A stretch of 64,000 nt of DNA from Zasmidium citrigriseum. Lineage: Eukaryota > Ascomycota > Dothideomycetes > Mycosphaerellales > Mycosphaerellaceae. The translations under genes were made by a program, and so were the position numbers. Shown piece after piece: positions 11,335-20,503 of the stretch. The stretch is from the NCBI GenBank assembly GCA_002786025.1, contig NHNW01000044.1:124001-188000 (forward strand), given 5' to 3'. Below the pieces are notes generated by a model. That model made no database searches. It was not told the DNA's origin and saw only the letters and a program-made list of their open reading frames with translations. Positions within the stretch are counted from its first letter, which is position 1, and each line of letters begins with the position of its first letter.

Positions 11335-12039
11335 TCAGTTGCCAGGGTCATACCTCCGACAAGTATCATCGAAGTCGAATTCATATCGACGCTTCTTTCC
11401 CTGCCTTTCTGACCTGCCTGTCATCGTCTCAAGTGAAGTTCCACCTGTTACGCCGTTCCCATCGGCCCAGCCTGAATCCCAGTGCCCGTGGTCGCTATTT
11501 GCTTTCCTCTCGCGACTTTTCCGCTCATGAAAGATCGTCCCATCGACAAGATGGACTGTCTTCTGGTTCTTGATCAGCTCCCTACCGCCCGAAGTCCGAA
11601 GGGCTGGTTTCAGGAGCTTGTTGGCATCTTTTGCAAGCGTGGGTGGCTGATTGTCTTGTCGAACACTCTCCTTCTTCCTCACATCTGCAAAATTCGTTGC
11701 CTTCCCAAGGAGCCTAACTTGCTTCTCTTCCGCCTGAGAGATCTCTCCTTCAATGACTATCAACCTCAAGTCCAGGCCTGCAAGATAATCCCTCGCCTCA
11801 TTCAATTCTCTGGCCGCGGACGTTCCTGCCTGGTGTAGGAGACGACCGAAGTCTTCCTGCAGCTTATTCATGTTATCGACATACACGGTCCTGGTGACGA
11901 GTAAATCGGCGTGGAGTTTCCGCCATTCGGCTATCCGGAACCGCAATACTTCGATCTCCCTGTTGAGGTTGGCCTCGCCGTGTTTGGCGATGTCTGTCAG
12001 GTATAAGTTCATTGCAAGGGTTTGCTGGAAGACGTCCAT
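11335..12039 (-). CDS. Coiled-coil protein of unknown function next to the J-domain array
   Basis: Single open frame of 234 aa from Met at 12039. Residues about 20-150 are predicted by eye to be coiled coil (heptad Leu/Ile with Glu/Arg/Gln). The C-terminal third is polar, with clustered Lys/Arg and an acidic DFDD patch. No J-domain relic was found upstream. Orientation, size and coiled-coil style match the three J-domain-type genes downstream of it, so it may be a distant member of the array, but there is no motif to prove it. Not recognised as any known family. Confidence 0.5.
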   Translation of the reverse strand: MDVFQQTLAMNLYLTDIAKHGEANLNREIEVLRFRIAEWRKLHADLLVTRTVYVDNMNKLQEDFGRLLHQAGTSAARELNEARDYLAGLDLRLIVIEGEISQAEEKQVRLLGKATNFADVRKKESVRQDNQPPTLAKDANKLLKPALRTSGGRELIKNQKTVHLVDGTIFHERKSRERKANSDHGHWDSGWADGNGVTGGTSLETMTGRSERQGKKRRYEFDFDDTCRRYDPGN

Positions 12040-12230
12040 GGTCTATAGAGGACGATGTGTGAAATGTTCCCGGTCAGACCTTTTGCATGGCGGTTGATTG
12101 TTTGCATCCTTGACTTCGTTCGACATTTCTTGTTTGTGGTTCAATGGCTTGATTGCCTTCTGGATAGTTGACAAAGACGCCGGGGTTGTCAAAGCCTTAC
12201 CTTTAAATCCGCCAGGCTGTTTCGACCCGG

Positions 12231-12590
12231 GCCTCCTTCAAAGTATTCCCTTCGCTTCAAAGCATCCCCTCCGCCATCATCGCCTTCCGTTCGCTGATTT
12301 TATTCATCACGGCGCTCGGCCGAGGAATGGCCTCTGAACGCTTCGACCCATTCATGAATCATCTTTCCTATTGCTGGCTGCGGAAATCGTCTTGCTGGCG
12401 GTTGAATCGAGTCAAGGGTCTGGGACTTACAACTCGTAGAAAAAGTGAGCTAGAGAGTCCAACTCGCCATGCAGCCTGCAGCCGGCCAATATTGCTGCTT
12501 CCAGCTCTTGAAACGCTATCCGAGACAAATGAAGCAGCCTCCCTTCCACCAAAGAGCTTCAGCACATGCACGGCACAGCAAGCTGTGAAG
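12231..12590 (-). repeat. Diverged direct repeat, left copy (pair flanks HET gene)
   Basis: This copy aligns over its whole length with 15299-15652 in the same orientation. The two share an identical 33-bp block (12554-12586 and 15616-15648), the block AACTCGCCATGCAGCCT, and many shorter matches with small indels. On the minus strand the best codon-by-codon match is protein-like (for example ARR..Q.A..KM..EW), suggesting both copies derive from a decayed coding sequence. No inverted terminal repeats or transposase are seen. Confidence 0.75.
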
Positions 12591-12849
12591 GGACAATGTC
12601 TCGCTTAGCACCAAGCTTCTTGTCCCTTTTATTGGTGTTCCCAATCGCCTCGCTCTTTACGCGCAAGGCTAGCTTAGTTCTAGACCGGCCTACTCCGTGC
12701 AGGCTGTGTGACCGCGGCTTGCAGGAGGTAGGCGCAGTGCGTTAGCTACATGTGGACTTCCACTTTCCTTTCTGAAGGCGACTGCTCTGACTTCTGTTCC
12801 CTACATTCGGCACTTTTTCGACCTCACCAACGGACCTGGATCTTTTGCT

Positions 12850-15033
12850 ATGGACCTTTGCATAAGATGTCAGGTGTGTTACCGCTTAGCGGAGCGAGAG
12901 TCGAGGGATTGGCTCAGGCTTCGCCATCATGAGTCGGCGGACGAACTATGGGCCTCTGTTCAGGAAAATTGTCCGGTTTGTGCCTTAGTCTGGAACAACA
13001 TTATCGGAAGATATCCGCATCTCTTGCCCAATTCGAAATCTCATTCGTCGTCCGACGGGACATTGATTACAACGTGGGAGGCTTCTGGGCGGAACAACGT
13101 GGCCGAGTTTCACAAGAGAATTTCGATCAAATGCGATAAGCCCAGTGGCAGCCTACTCGAGCTAAGACCAATCCCGAGATATTATGAAGAGCTATCAGGA
13201 TCGTTAGGACCATATTTGCCCCCTATTCACAGGATCGGCGATTTCGTTTCATTCAAAAAGAAACGGCGATGTCCATACGAAAGAGTTGAAGCAATTGCCA
13301 CAAATACCGGGGACGAGACAGTTCTAAGACAGGCCCAACGCTGGTTGCAAGAGTGCTCTACACGCCACACCTCATGCAACAAGAGTGCAACATCGAGGTG
13401 GCTTCCCACTAGACTGCTTGACATCGACATGCCCGGCGAAGCGACGAAGTTTCGTGTACTCAAGACGGCAACTTGCACACTTCGCAACGTTCCTTTCATT
13501 ACATTAAGCCATCGGTGGGGAGACGAAGTCTTCCCTAAGCTGCGCAAACAAAATCAGACCGAACTCTCCGAAGGACAATCGATTGCTTTACTACCCAAAA
13601 CGTTTCAAGACGCCATTCAGGTCTGCCGTGTCCTAGGAGTTCGATATCTCTGGATCGACAGCCTTTGTATTATACAAGACAGCCCTGAAGATTGGGCTAG
13701 TGAATCGAAGAACATGTGCACAGTCTATGCAAATGGACTGTGCAACATTTCCGCAACTGAGGTCGGAGGCGCCGAGGGCCTTTTCCGGCCGAGAGATCCT
13801 GCTCTGATCAGGCCTATTGAGATCAAGTTTCGCAAAATGTCCATGCCGGGGATTAATTACGATGTGTATGACTTGCTGCTCGACGTAAGCATGTTTCAGG
13901 ATCGAGTCTCAAAATCATCACTGCACAAAAGAGGCTGGGTTTTCCAGGAGCACATGTTATCCCCTCGAATACTGCACTTCCTCGACGATCGTATCTCCTG
14001 GAAATGCTGCTCAGGTGCGACCTTCGAGGGCCACCCAAACGATGAAAGCTTTTTGCGAGCAGTTTGGGATGTTGGCATGGTTCCACGCCTCTCATGGCGT
14101 GAGAGGATCACAGAGCTGGTTGCTACTCGTTACAATACAGAGTCTCTGGACACTTGCAAAGGCCACTGTGACTTTTGTGGCATGTGGAGTGACGCCCTCG
14201 AAGCATACACCATGTGCGACCTTACATTTCCCGATGACAGACCATGGGCTCTCGCTGGACTTGCTACCGCAATTGAGAATCTTCTTGGCGATGACTACCT
14301 GGCTGGCCTATGGCGAAGACATCTGCATCGACAATTGCTCTGGTTTGCGAATCCAAGTCGAAGCCAGCGACCACTTCCAAGGCCGAGAAGGGTTTTTCCA
14401 AGCTTTTCGCCACTCTCTATTGACATGGTCGTAGACACCCTTTTTGACAGACCCCGGATGACCACGGCACTCGAAGTCCTCGACACTCAGAAGCTGTCGG
14501 TCAATGAGTTGACGAAAGTTTCGGGAACCACAGTCCAGACCGGGTGGCTAGAGATTCGAGCAAACTTGAAAGCAGTGCGTCTTGGGTATGATGACTTGGT
14601 GGAAAAGTACTACATTCTTAGGCCCCAGCCTAAGCGAGACACCTGGGCATGCTTGAACATGGCCAGCCTGAACGTTAGTGTGCATCTGGATGCCCCACTG
14701 GAAGACGAGTCTGCATATTTAACCACAGAGCGGTTCCTCATGTATGCTGGCTATGCATCACCTTCGGAGGATCGGCCCATGATTCCAGGTCGTCCAGGCC
14801 ACGCATTACCTGAGAAGGCTTGGGATAACTTTTGGCTTGTGCTAGAGCTCGTCGATCGGTCCGCGAAGACATACAAACGACTAGGACTGGTGGAGTACTC
14901 GGATCACATGCAATCAAAGAGTGGAACTGCAGAACAAGCTCTTCGACTTCTGGCAAATGATCACCCCTTAGATCAAACAGCGCCAGGCCGCCTAGGTGGA
15001 AACAGCACGGAATCGATCTTCTACTTGGTTTGA
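12850..15033 (+). CDS. HET-domain (heterokaryon incompatibility-type) protein
   Basis: Intronless gene of 727 aa. The N-terminus has several Cys pairs (C-x2-C at the start and CPVC near residue 39). The HET domain spans about residues 215-365, with the hallmark blocks ITLSHRWGD, LGVRYLWIDSLCIIQD, the NISAT segment, and RGWVFQEHMLSPRILHF further on. HET proteins in Pezizomycotina govern non-self recognition after hyphal fusion and can trigger cell death. The partner locus is unknown here. No NACHT, WD40 or other signalling domain is visible in the C-terminal half. The frame is intact. The gene lies precisely between the two diverged direct repeats, which may have aided its gain or rearrangement. 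Confidence 0.9.
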   Translation: MDLCIRCQVCYRLAERESRDWLRLRHHESADELWASVQENCPVCALVWNNIIGRYPHLLPNSKSHSSSDGTLITTWEASGRNNVAEFHKRISIKCDKPSGSLLELRPIPRYYEELSGSLGPYLPPIHRIGDFVSFKKKRRCPYERVEAIATNTGDETVLRQAQRWLQECSTRHTSCNKSATSRWLPTRLLDIDMPGEATKFRVLKTATCTLRNVPFITLSHRWGDEVFPKLRKQNQTELSEGQSIALLPKTFQDAIQVCRVLGVRYLWIDSLCIIQDSPEDWASESKNMCTVYANGLCNISATEVGGAEGLFRPRDPALIRPIEIKFRKMSMPGINYDVYDLLLDVSMFQDRVSKSSLHKRGWVFQEHMLSPRILHFLDDRISWKCCSGATFEGHPNDESFLRAVWDVGMVPRLSWRERITELVATRYNTESLDTCKGHCDFCGMWSDALEAYTMCDLTFPDDRPWALAGLATAIENLLGDDYLAGLWRRHLHRQLLWFANPSRSQRPLPRPRRVFPSFSPLSIDMVVDTLFDRPRMTTALEVLDTQKLSVNELTKVSGTTVQTGWLEIRANLKAVRLGYDDLVEKYYILRPQPKRDTWACLNMASLNVSVHLDAPLEDESAYLTTERFLMYAGYASPSEDRPMIPGRPGHALPEKAWDNFWLVLELVDRSAKTYKRLGLVEYSDHMQSKSGTAEQALRLLANDHPLDQTAPGRLGGNSTESIFYLV

Positions 15034-15298
15034 TTGAAACCTGAAGACACCACTGGAACTGGCCGCTACCGTGTTTCGGTTTAATGTCATTTTGAGCGGA
15101 CGTTGAACGGAGTTCTTCCCTCATCTGCGCTCATCTTACTGCTTGCCATCAACTCGTAAACACTTGGGATATCTCAATCGAGCCCCCGTGACAGTCCCTT
15201 CTATTGTTTCTGTACGTACCATCAGAATCATCCGCCAAGCTTTCCACATGGTCATACTCCCCATGATTGTCTCTGTCATGTCTCATAACGCACACCTC

Positions 15299-15652
15299 GC
15301 CTCCCTGAAAGTGTTTCTTTCGCCGTCACGTCCTTCCGTTTGCTGATGCTGTCCAACTCGATGGAGCCTAGGCGACTCATGGCCGTTGAACGCTTCATGA
15401 TCCATTCTTGAAACATCTTTCGCGTTGCTAGCTGTTGAGTTCGTCTTGCTGACCGTGGAAGTGAGTTGCAACTCTGCAACGTGCAGTTCATAGAACCTTT
15501 CACAAGGTGAGCCATGGTAGTCAACTCGCCATGCAGCCTACATCCCGTCAATTTAGCTCTTGGAACGCCATCCGAGGCACACGAAGCAGACTTTCCTCCA
15601 CCAAGACGTGCCAAGGAGCTTCAGCACATGCACGGCACAGCAAGCTGTCAAG
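15299..15652 (-). repeat. Diverged direct repeat, right copy (pair flanks HET gene)
   Basis: This is the same repeat family as 12231-12590. It keeps a longer minus-strand open frame (to about 15614) than the left copy, but frame indels relative to that copy imply loss of coding function in at least one of them. The distance between repeat starts is about 3.07 kb, and the interval contains only the HET gene. Confidence 0.75.
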
Positions 15653-15796
15653 TGCTGAACATCCATGATTGTGACATGCTGCCGGTTGAAAACTTATAGA
15701 CGGCCTGGAGCAACGGCTTCTCCTGTGCTTCGAAGATTCTCACGTAGGACACGTATTTGCTCAATCAGTCAGTGTCGACCAACTGGCTGTATCGGC

Positions 15797-16527
15797 ATGC
15801 AATCCCGTATCGTTATCATCGCCCTCTACAGCCTGTTCGGGATCGCCTTCCTCTGGGCCAGCCAGACCGACACCTCCATCCCAGGAAACACCACCCTGAA
15901 GCACTGCTCGACCAAGGACGACCCGTACGAGCCGGATACAGACCTATTAGACATCTACGGTCTTGAGCTTAGACCATTCCCGCCAGTAATGTACATTACT
16001 CACAATTCCCGCAACTCCCACAGATGCTGACGCTCCGACTAAGTGGTCGGAACCTAACAATCGACATCCGCGGACGTGCATACGAAGACTTGTCCAAAGC
16101 ATCCAATGTCTCTGTGGGCTTCTTCGTCGATATGGAGCGTGCAGGACTTGTGCTTTACGGCGCGAAGTCACTTTGCAACGCGACTGAGATGTGGCAGCGG
16201 CCCGATGGCGTTGCGCAGAGATCGTGTCCGCCGGTCGAGGGTGCAGTGTATATGGGGAAGATGATGCATCTTGATGAGCGGATTCCGGCGGTGAGTGTTG
16301 GAACCAACATTCGTCTTTGTCTTTGCTTGACAAGTGCTAAGGATCTTCGATTGTAGAGCCGGTGGAACGTCCGCTTCGACGTCCGGAACGGTACAACGGG
16401 TGATGATGCCAGGCTGTTCTGCGTCGAAGGGCGATTTCGTGTCAGGCGTGCCGATCCGACGCTCTTGCAGCGAGTCTGGGAGGCAGCGCTGGATTCGTAT
16501 GGCTGGATACGACGAGCAGAACTCTAG
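15797..16527 (+). CDS. Secreted ML-domain (NPC2-like) lipid-binding protein
   Basis: Three exons, 15797-15985, 16024-16290 and 16357-16527, give 208 aa. The first intron would be only 38 nt (GTAATG...CACAG), unusually short. The second is 66 nt (GTGAGT...GTAG). The N-terminus is a hydrophobic signal peptide (MQSRIVIIALYSLFGIAFLW). The body has the ML fold signature: LSGRNLTIDIRG, YEDL, a central SLCN...SCPP Cys pair, a Pro before the third exon, and LFCVEGRF near the end. ML proteins such as fungal PG/PI transfer protein and NPC2 bind sterols or phospholipids in the vacuole or outside the cell. The sequence is divergent, so the ligand cannot be named. Confidence 0.7.
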
Positions 16528-16829
16528 GAATTGCAGACACGGCATCCTGGGTGTATGTCAGTAGCCAATAGCTATGAGAGCAGCTTGGCCTCGTTCTTCT
16601 CTTCTCGCTGAGCTTGTTAGGAACCGTTGGATTGAGTGAAGCAGAACTGTTATTCTCATTGTTCGGCTCGCCAGGTAAAAGCAGCTGTCGTCCTGTCCTT
16701 AATCGTTCAAAGTTCGTAATCGAGGTGAGCTGCCAGGCCTCTTGGGAGACTATTTGCAAAGGTGCAGGAGAATCGACACAGTCATACGTTCACATACCTC
16801 CATACCTCATCAATCATAAACCCCCCAAA

Positions 16830-17613
16830 TCAAAGCATCCCCTTCGCGGTAGCCTCCTTCCTCTCCTCCCAAACCGTCTTCCCACTACAACTACAAACCG
16901 TCTTATCATTATCCCAAACGCCCGCACTCCGCGCAATAACCCCCACAAGCGTATCCGGATCCTCCTTCTCAAACGCACCCTCCTTCCGACTGACAACAAT
17001 ACTCCGTCCAATCATCTCCCAGATCTGAATCGGCTTGTCCAAAAACACAGAGCCTAATCCACTCTTGCCCACTTCAATCGTCCCAAACACCCCCTTCCCT
17101 ACCCTGCCTTCCTTCTTCGCGGCGACCGCATCCCACACGCCTCCTGTGGACGCAGCACCCTGCGAAATATCCCCCGTCTCGCGGACCGTAACATTGTAAC
17201 TCCCAGGCGAGACGCCCTTGAGCGTCATATCCAGGATCGTCATACTCGGCGAGACTTGCACCATACGGATCAAACCCCTTACGTTATCTTTCACTGACGA
17301 GGCGTGCGTTTCGAGAATACAGACGGCGGCAGACTCGGCTTTGCCGGAGCCGCGCAGGATGGCATCGCGGCCGGTGGATTGGATTGCGGCGACGATGGCG
17401 CTGGGGGCGGCGGTGCCGAGGATGGAGATTTGTTGGGTGGGGAGGGAGGCTGTTACGTTCGAGATACCTGGGGAGATTGTTAGGATTTGGTGGTGGGGAG
17501 GGGAGTGGAGGTGATCTACCATCGAGTTTGTATAACGAGCTGCTCACGTCTTTGATGCAGGCTTCGCAGCTTAGAGGGACGGCGAATGTTGTTTCGAAAG
17601 GTGGGATCGTCAT
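16830..17613 (-). CDS. CCS1: Copper chaperone for superoxide dismutase
   Basis: Two exons, 17613-17520 and 17467-16830, give 243 aa; the 52-nt intron begins GTAGAT. Domain I is an HMA fold with LSCEACIKDV, retaining Cys-x2-Cys in altered context. Domain II is SOD-like (about 90-210) with VRGLIRMVQV and LGSVFLDKP-type strands. Domain III carries the CxC motif (TVCSCSGKTVWEER) needed for copper insertion and disulfide formation in Cu/Zn-SOD. Length and order match fungal Ccs1, which works in the cytosol and the mitochondrial intermembrane space. It is transcribed divergently from the uL13m gene with about 335 bp between the starts. Confidence 0.9.
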
Positions 17614-17948
17614 GGTGGGAGGTATATGCAATTGGGTGTGGGAGGGGACCTTGATGGTTCCATGCTTGCTGGCTGGTTTTGTTTGGCGGGGATGAGGTGA
17701 GGTTGGAGGGGCGCTTGATTTCAAATCAAAGTATTTGATTAAGCCGTTAATCAATTGCGGAGAAAGCGTGAACCCCCGAGCCGAGCATTGGGCTTTCGAC
17801 TTCACGCTTCGATATCACATCACAAGACTTCTCGATACTCGCTTATTGCCTCCTATATCGCCTCGAATCGCATCGGACACCGACATTCATCAACGCAAAG
17901 AGAACGACCGATTCCACATAGCCCGTCAAGGGCACCCACACCGCAAAC

Positions 17949-18585
17949 ATGTCGCACTACATCGGCCAAGTACATCCACCCTCATTCCATGCCATAAATC
18001 AAGATCTAATATGCAGTTGTTAGACCCGCCTCTCCTACTCCCGCACCTGGCACCTCCTAAACGCAACCTCCTCCGCCCGCCCCCTCGGCCGCCTCGCAAC
18101 CTCCATCGCCTGCACCCTAATGGGAAAACACAAACCAACCTACGACCCCAGCACCGACTGCGGCGACTACGTCGTCGTAACAAACTGCTCTGCGCTGCAC
18201 GTAACCGGGAAAAAGAAAGCGCAGAAAAAGTATTACAGCCATACGACAAGGCCGGGTAGTTTGAAGGAGATGACGATGGAGAAGATGTGGGCGAAGTGGG
18301 GGGGAGGGGAGGTGCTCAGGCGCGCGGTTAGGGGCATGTTGCCGAAGAATCGGTTGAGGGATGTTAGGATGGGGAGGTTGAGGTGTAAGTTTCTGACTTG
18401 GTGACGGGGGGAAGGGAGGGTGTTTTGCTAATGTCGTGTGTGACGCAGGTTTTGAGGGTGCGAATCATCCGTATAAGCAGAATTTGCTGCAGATGGGAGG
18501 ACAGCCGAAGAGTATAGCGCAAATACCGGAGGTCAGGGCGGCGATATCAGCGGAGGCACAACCGAAAGCTGCGCCTGCGCAATAG
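17949..18585 (+). CDS. MRPL23: Mitochondrial large-subunit ribosomal protein uL13m
   Basis: Three exons, 17949-17969, 18024-18384 and 18449-18585, give 172 aa. The 7-codon first exon (MSHYIGQ) joins TRLSYSRTWH across a 54-nt intron. Conserved uL13 signatures are LGRLATSIACTLMGKHKPTY, DCGDYVVV, the KKYYSHTTRPG loop, and GMLPKNRLRDVRMGRL. HPYKQN follows after the second intron. The protein belongs to the mitochondrial 54S subunit (yeast Mrpl23). The first half of the coding strand is C-rich and the second half is G-rich with an abrupt change near 18200. Confidence 0.92.
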
Positions 18586-18790
18586 ATGGAGATGGGGTTC
18601 GCATTCAGCAAGGCGTTCGAGGACATGTATAGGAAAGCATGGCGGGGCGTTTTGTGGTAAGAATGGGTATCGTGCTTTCTATGGAACAGTTTCTATATGT
18701 GACATCAAGACCTCCGGCTGCCGTGAAATGCGTGGGCTAGATAGCCTGTATTTCGGGAACAAAACGCTCAAGAATTGAAAGATTTCGGCT

Positions 18791-19749
18791 CTACAACTTC
18801 GCCTTACCGCCTTCTCTCGTGACGGTGCATTGGATCAGGCCGTTAGGGTCGCTTTGCGGTGCGTAGACTTCGGCGTCGGCGCCGGTGTTCTTCAGGCCCT
18901 TGTACCAGCTCAGATCTGGGAGATAAAGTCAGCAAACATCCCATCCCCTGAAGATGATATAGACTCACCAATCTCAAAATAATGCTTATTCGGCAGACTA
19001 TACTCCACACTCTCCACCCTCGGCGCCGCCTTCAAAATCTCCTCCGCCATGATATACATAGTGTTCTGCACACTCGGACTATTCTCCTTGGCAAAAGTCT
19101 CCAGCGTAATCTTCCTCGCATCCATGTAAGCCACATCGAACCTGTTCTGCTCCCTCCGCACCTCTTCCACATCCGCGAACGTCTTCCAGTGCCAGTCGGC
19201 TTTGACGGCTGTGGAGAGGATGCGGTCCCAGGTTTCGGGCAGACGGGTGAATTCGTCGCGGTGGAAACCCCAGAATTGCGAGCCGGTGGATTTGAAGACG
19301 AGGAGGCCGTCGATTCCGCTGCGGATGGAGATGCCTCCGTTTCTGCGGACTATAGCTTCGACGACGCGGGTTTCTTCTCCGTCGCGCAGGAAACTGTGGG
19401 GGTGGGGCTTGCCTTCGACTTCCATTCTTGTCCAGCGGTGGACGGTGATGCTCACTGTCGCGGCGGTGATGTGCGGGTATTGCTGGATGAAGTGGTTGCC
19501 GAGAATGCTGGCGAAGAGCTCGGGTGGGTTGACGGGGTGCAGTTTGGCCATGATATAGGTTGTCTGCTTCTGTGTGTCTGTTGCGACGATGTTGGCGTTG
19601 TCGGCGTGGGTCCATGAGGCGGCGATGTCGCCTTCGAGGAGCGTGCAGACGGTCGTTTCGGTGACGGATTGGGTGCCATCTGCATGGCGATCGGTTTTGA
19701 GGAGGCGGACGTTGTCTTTGCCGTAGCGGGCGTGGGTGAGGATGGCCAT
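18791..19749 (-). CDS. uaZ: Urate oxidase (uricase), peroxisomal
   Basis: Two exons, 19749-18969 and 18915-18791, give 301 aa, the normal uricase length. The 53-nt intron begins GTGAGT, and splicing gives IGDLSWYKGL. Uricase signatures include RYGKDNVRLLK, ATDTQKQTTY (with the catalytic Thr region), HPHSFLRDG and SQFWGFHRDEFTRLPETWDR. The extreme C-terminus is AKL, a PTS1 peroxisome-targeting tripeptide. The enzyme oxidises urate to 5-hydroxyisourate in purine catabolism (A. nidulans uaZ). The Met at 19749 was chosen because homologous proteins begin just before the conserved RYGK block; an upstream in-frame extension has no conservation signature. Confidence 0.93.
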
Positions 19750-20503
19750 TGTTGAGGTGGTTGTTGTTGGGGATGGAAGGGAGATGTGGAGGTGTATGAA
19801 AGCAGATATGAAATGTTGACAATGAGAATGGGGGACTACCAAGGAAGCTTACGCTGGGATTGATATATGGAAGAAGAAACGACTATGCTTCTTATCGGGG
19901 TGGGCGGAAGAGGCCGTTGTGTGGTCGACGTAAAGCTCGAGCAAGTCGCGTGTGGTCGAGCTCGCATCGGAGCTGGCCGCTGCGTCAGGCCATTGACTCT
20001 GGAAGGCGGTGGTCGGTGTCGGGAGGATGGACACGGAGAGCGGGTATGCGGCATCGACTTCGCAATCGCATGTCGTTCTAGACTTGCATCTTGAAAGTGA
20101 GTGTTGATCTTGGTGAGGTGAGATGTGTTGAAGAAGAAGAAGCTGATCAGCTAAGAACGAGCTAGCTATTGCATAGGCTAACTGGTATTTCATTAACATT
20201 CATTAGCCGGCTTTGGCTGGCGTAATAATAGCTCCTAGTATAGACCTCGTACCTGAATTACGACTTCACCTCGCCCGCTCCTTGGTACTGACGACGACAT
20301 CGCTGACATCCCACACTTGAAGACTATAACCGCCTCTCCGGATCGAAATCCACACCCATCGAGTCGCGACAAACACCAGATAATATTCTGCTCAATGCGC
20401 CAACACTCGAATGCGCGGCTCTCCCGGTGATCTCAATGCATCACCACACCCACGCTCGCGGACGTACGACACATGACGGCCACCGCGCCGGCGGATGTCG
20501 TAG
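19750..20503. promoter_or_regulatory. Divergent promoter region, uricase and Rictor
   Basis: About 750 bp separates the two divergent starts. It includes short overlapping frames with no motif, which I treat as non-coding, and a stretch of moderately higher A+T around 20100-20260. I could not assign specific transcription factor sites with confidence. Confidence 0.35.

Noticed and set aside
19849..20199. 116-codon minus-strand frame upstream of uricase
   Set aside because: Lies in the divergent promoter, low-complexity sequence, no motif.
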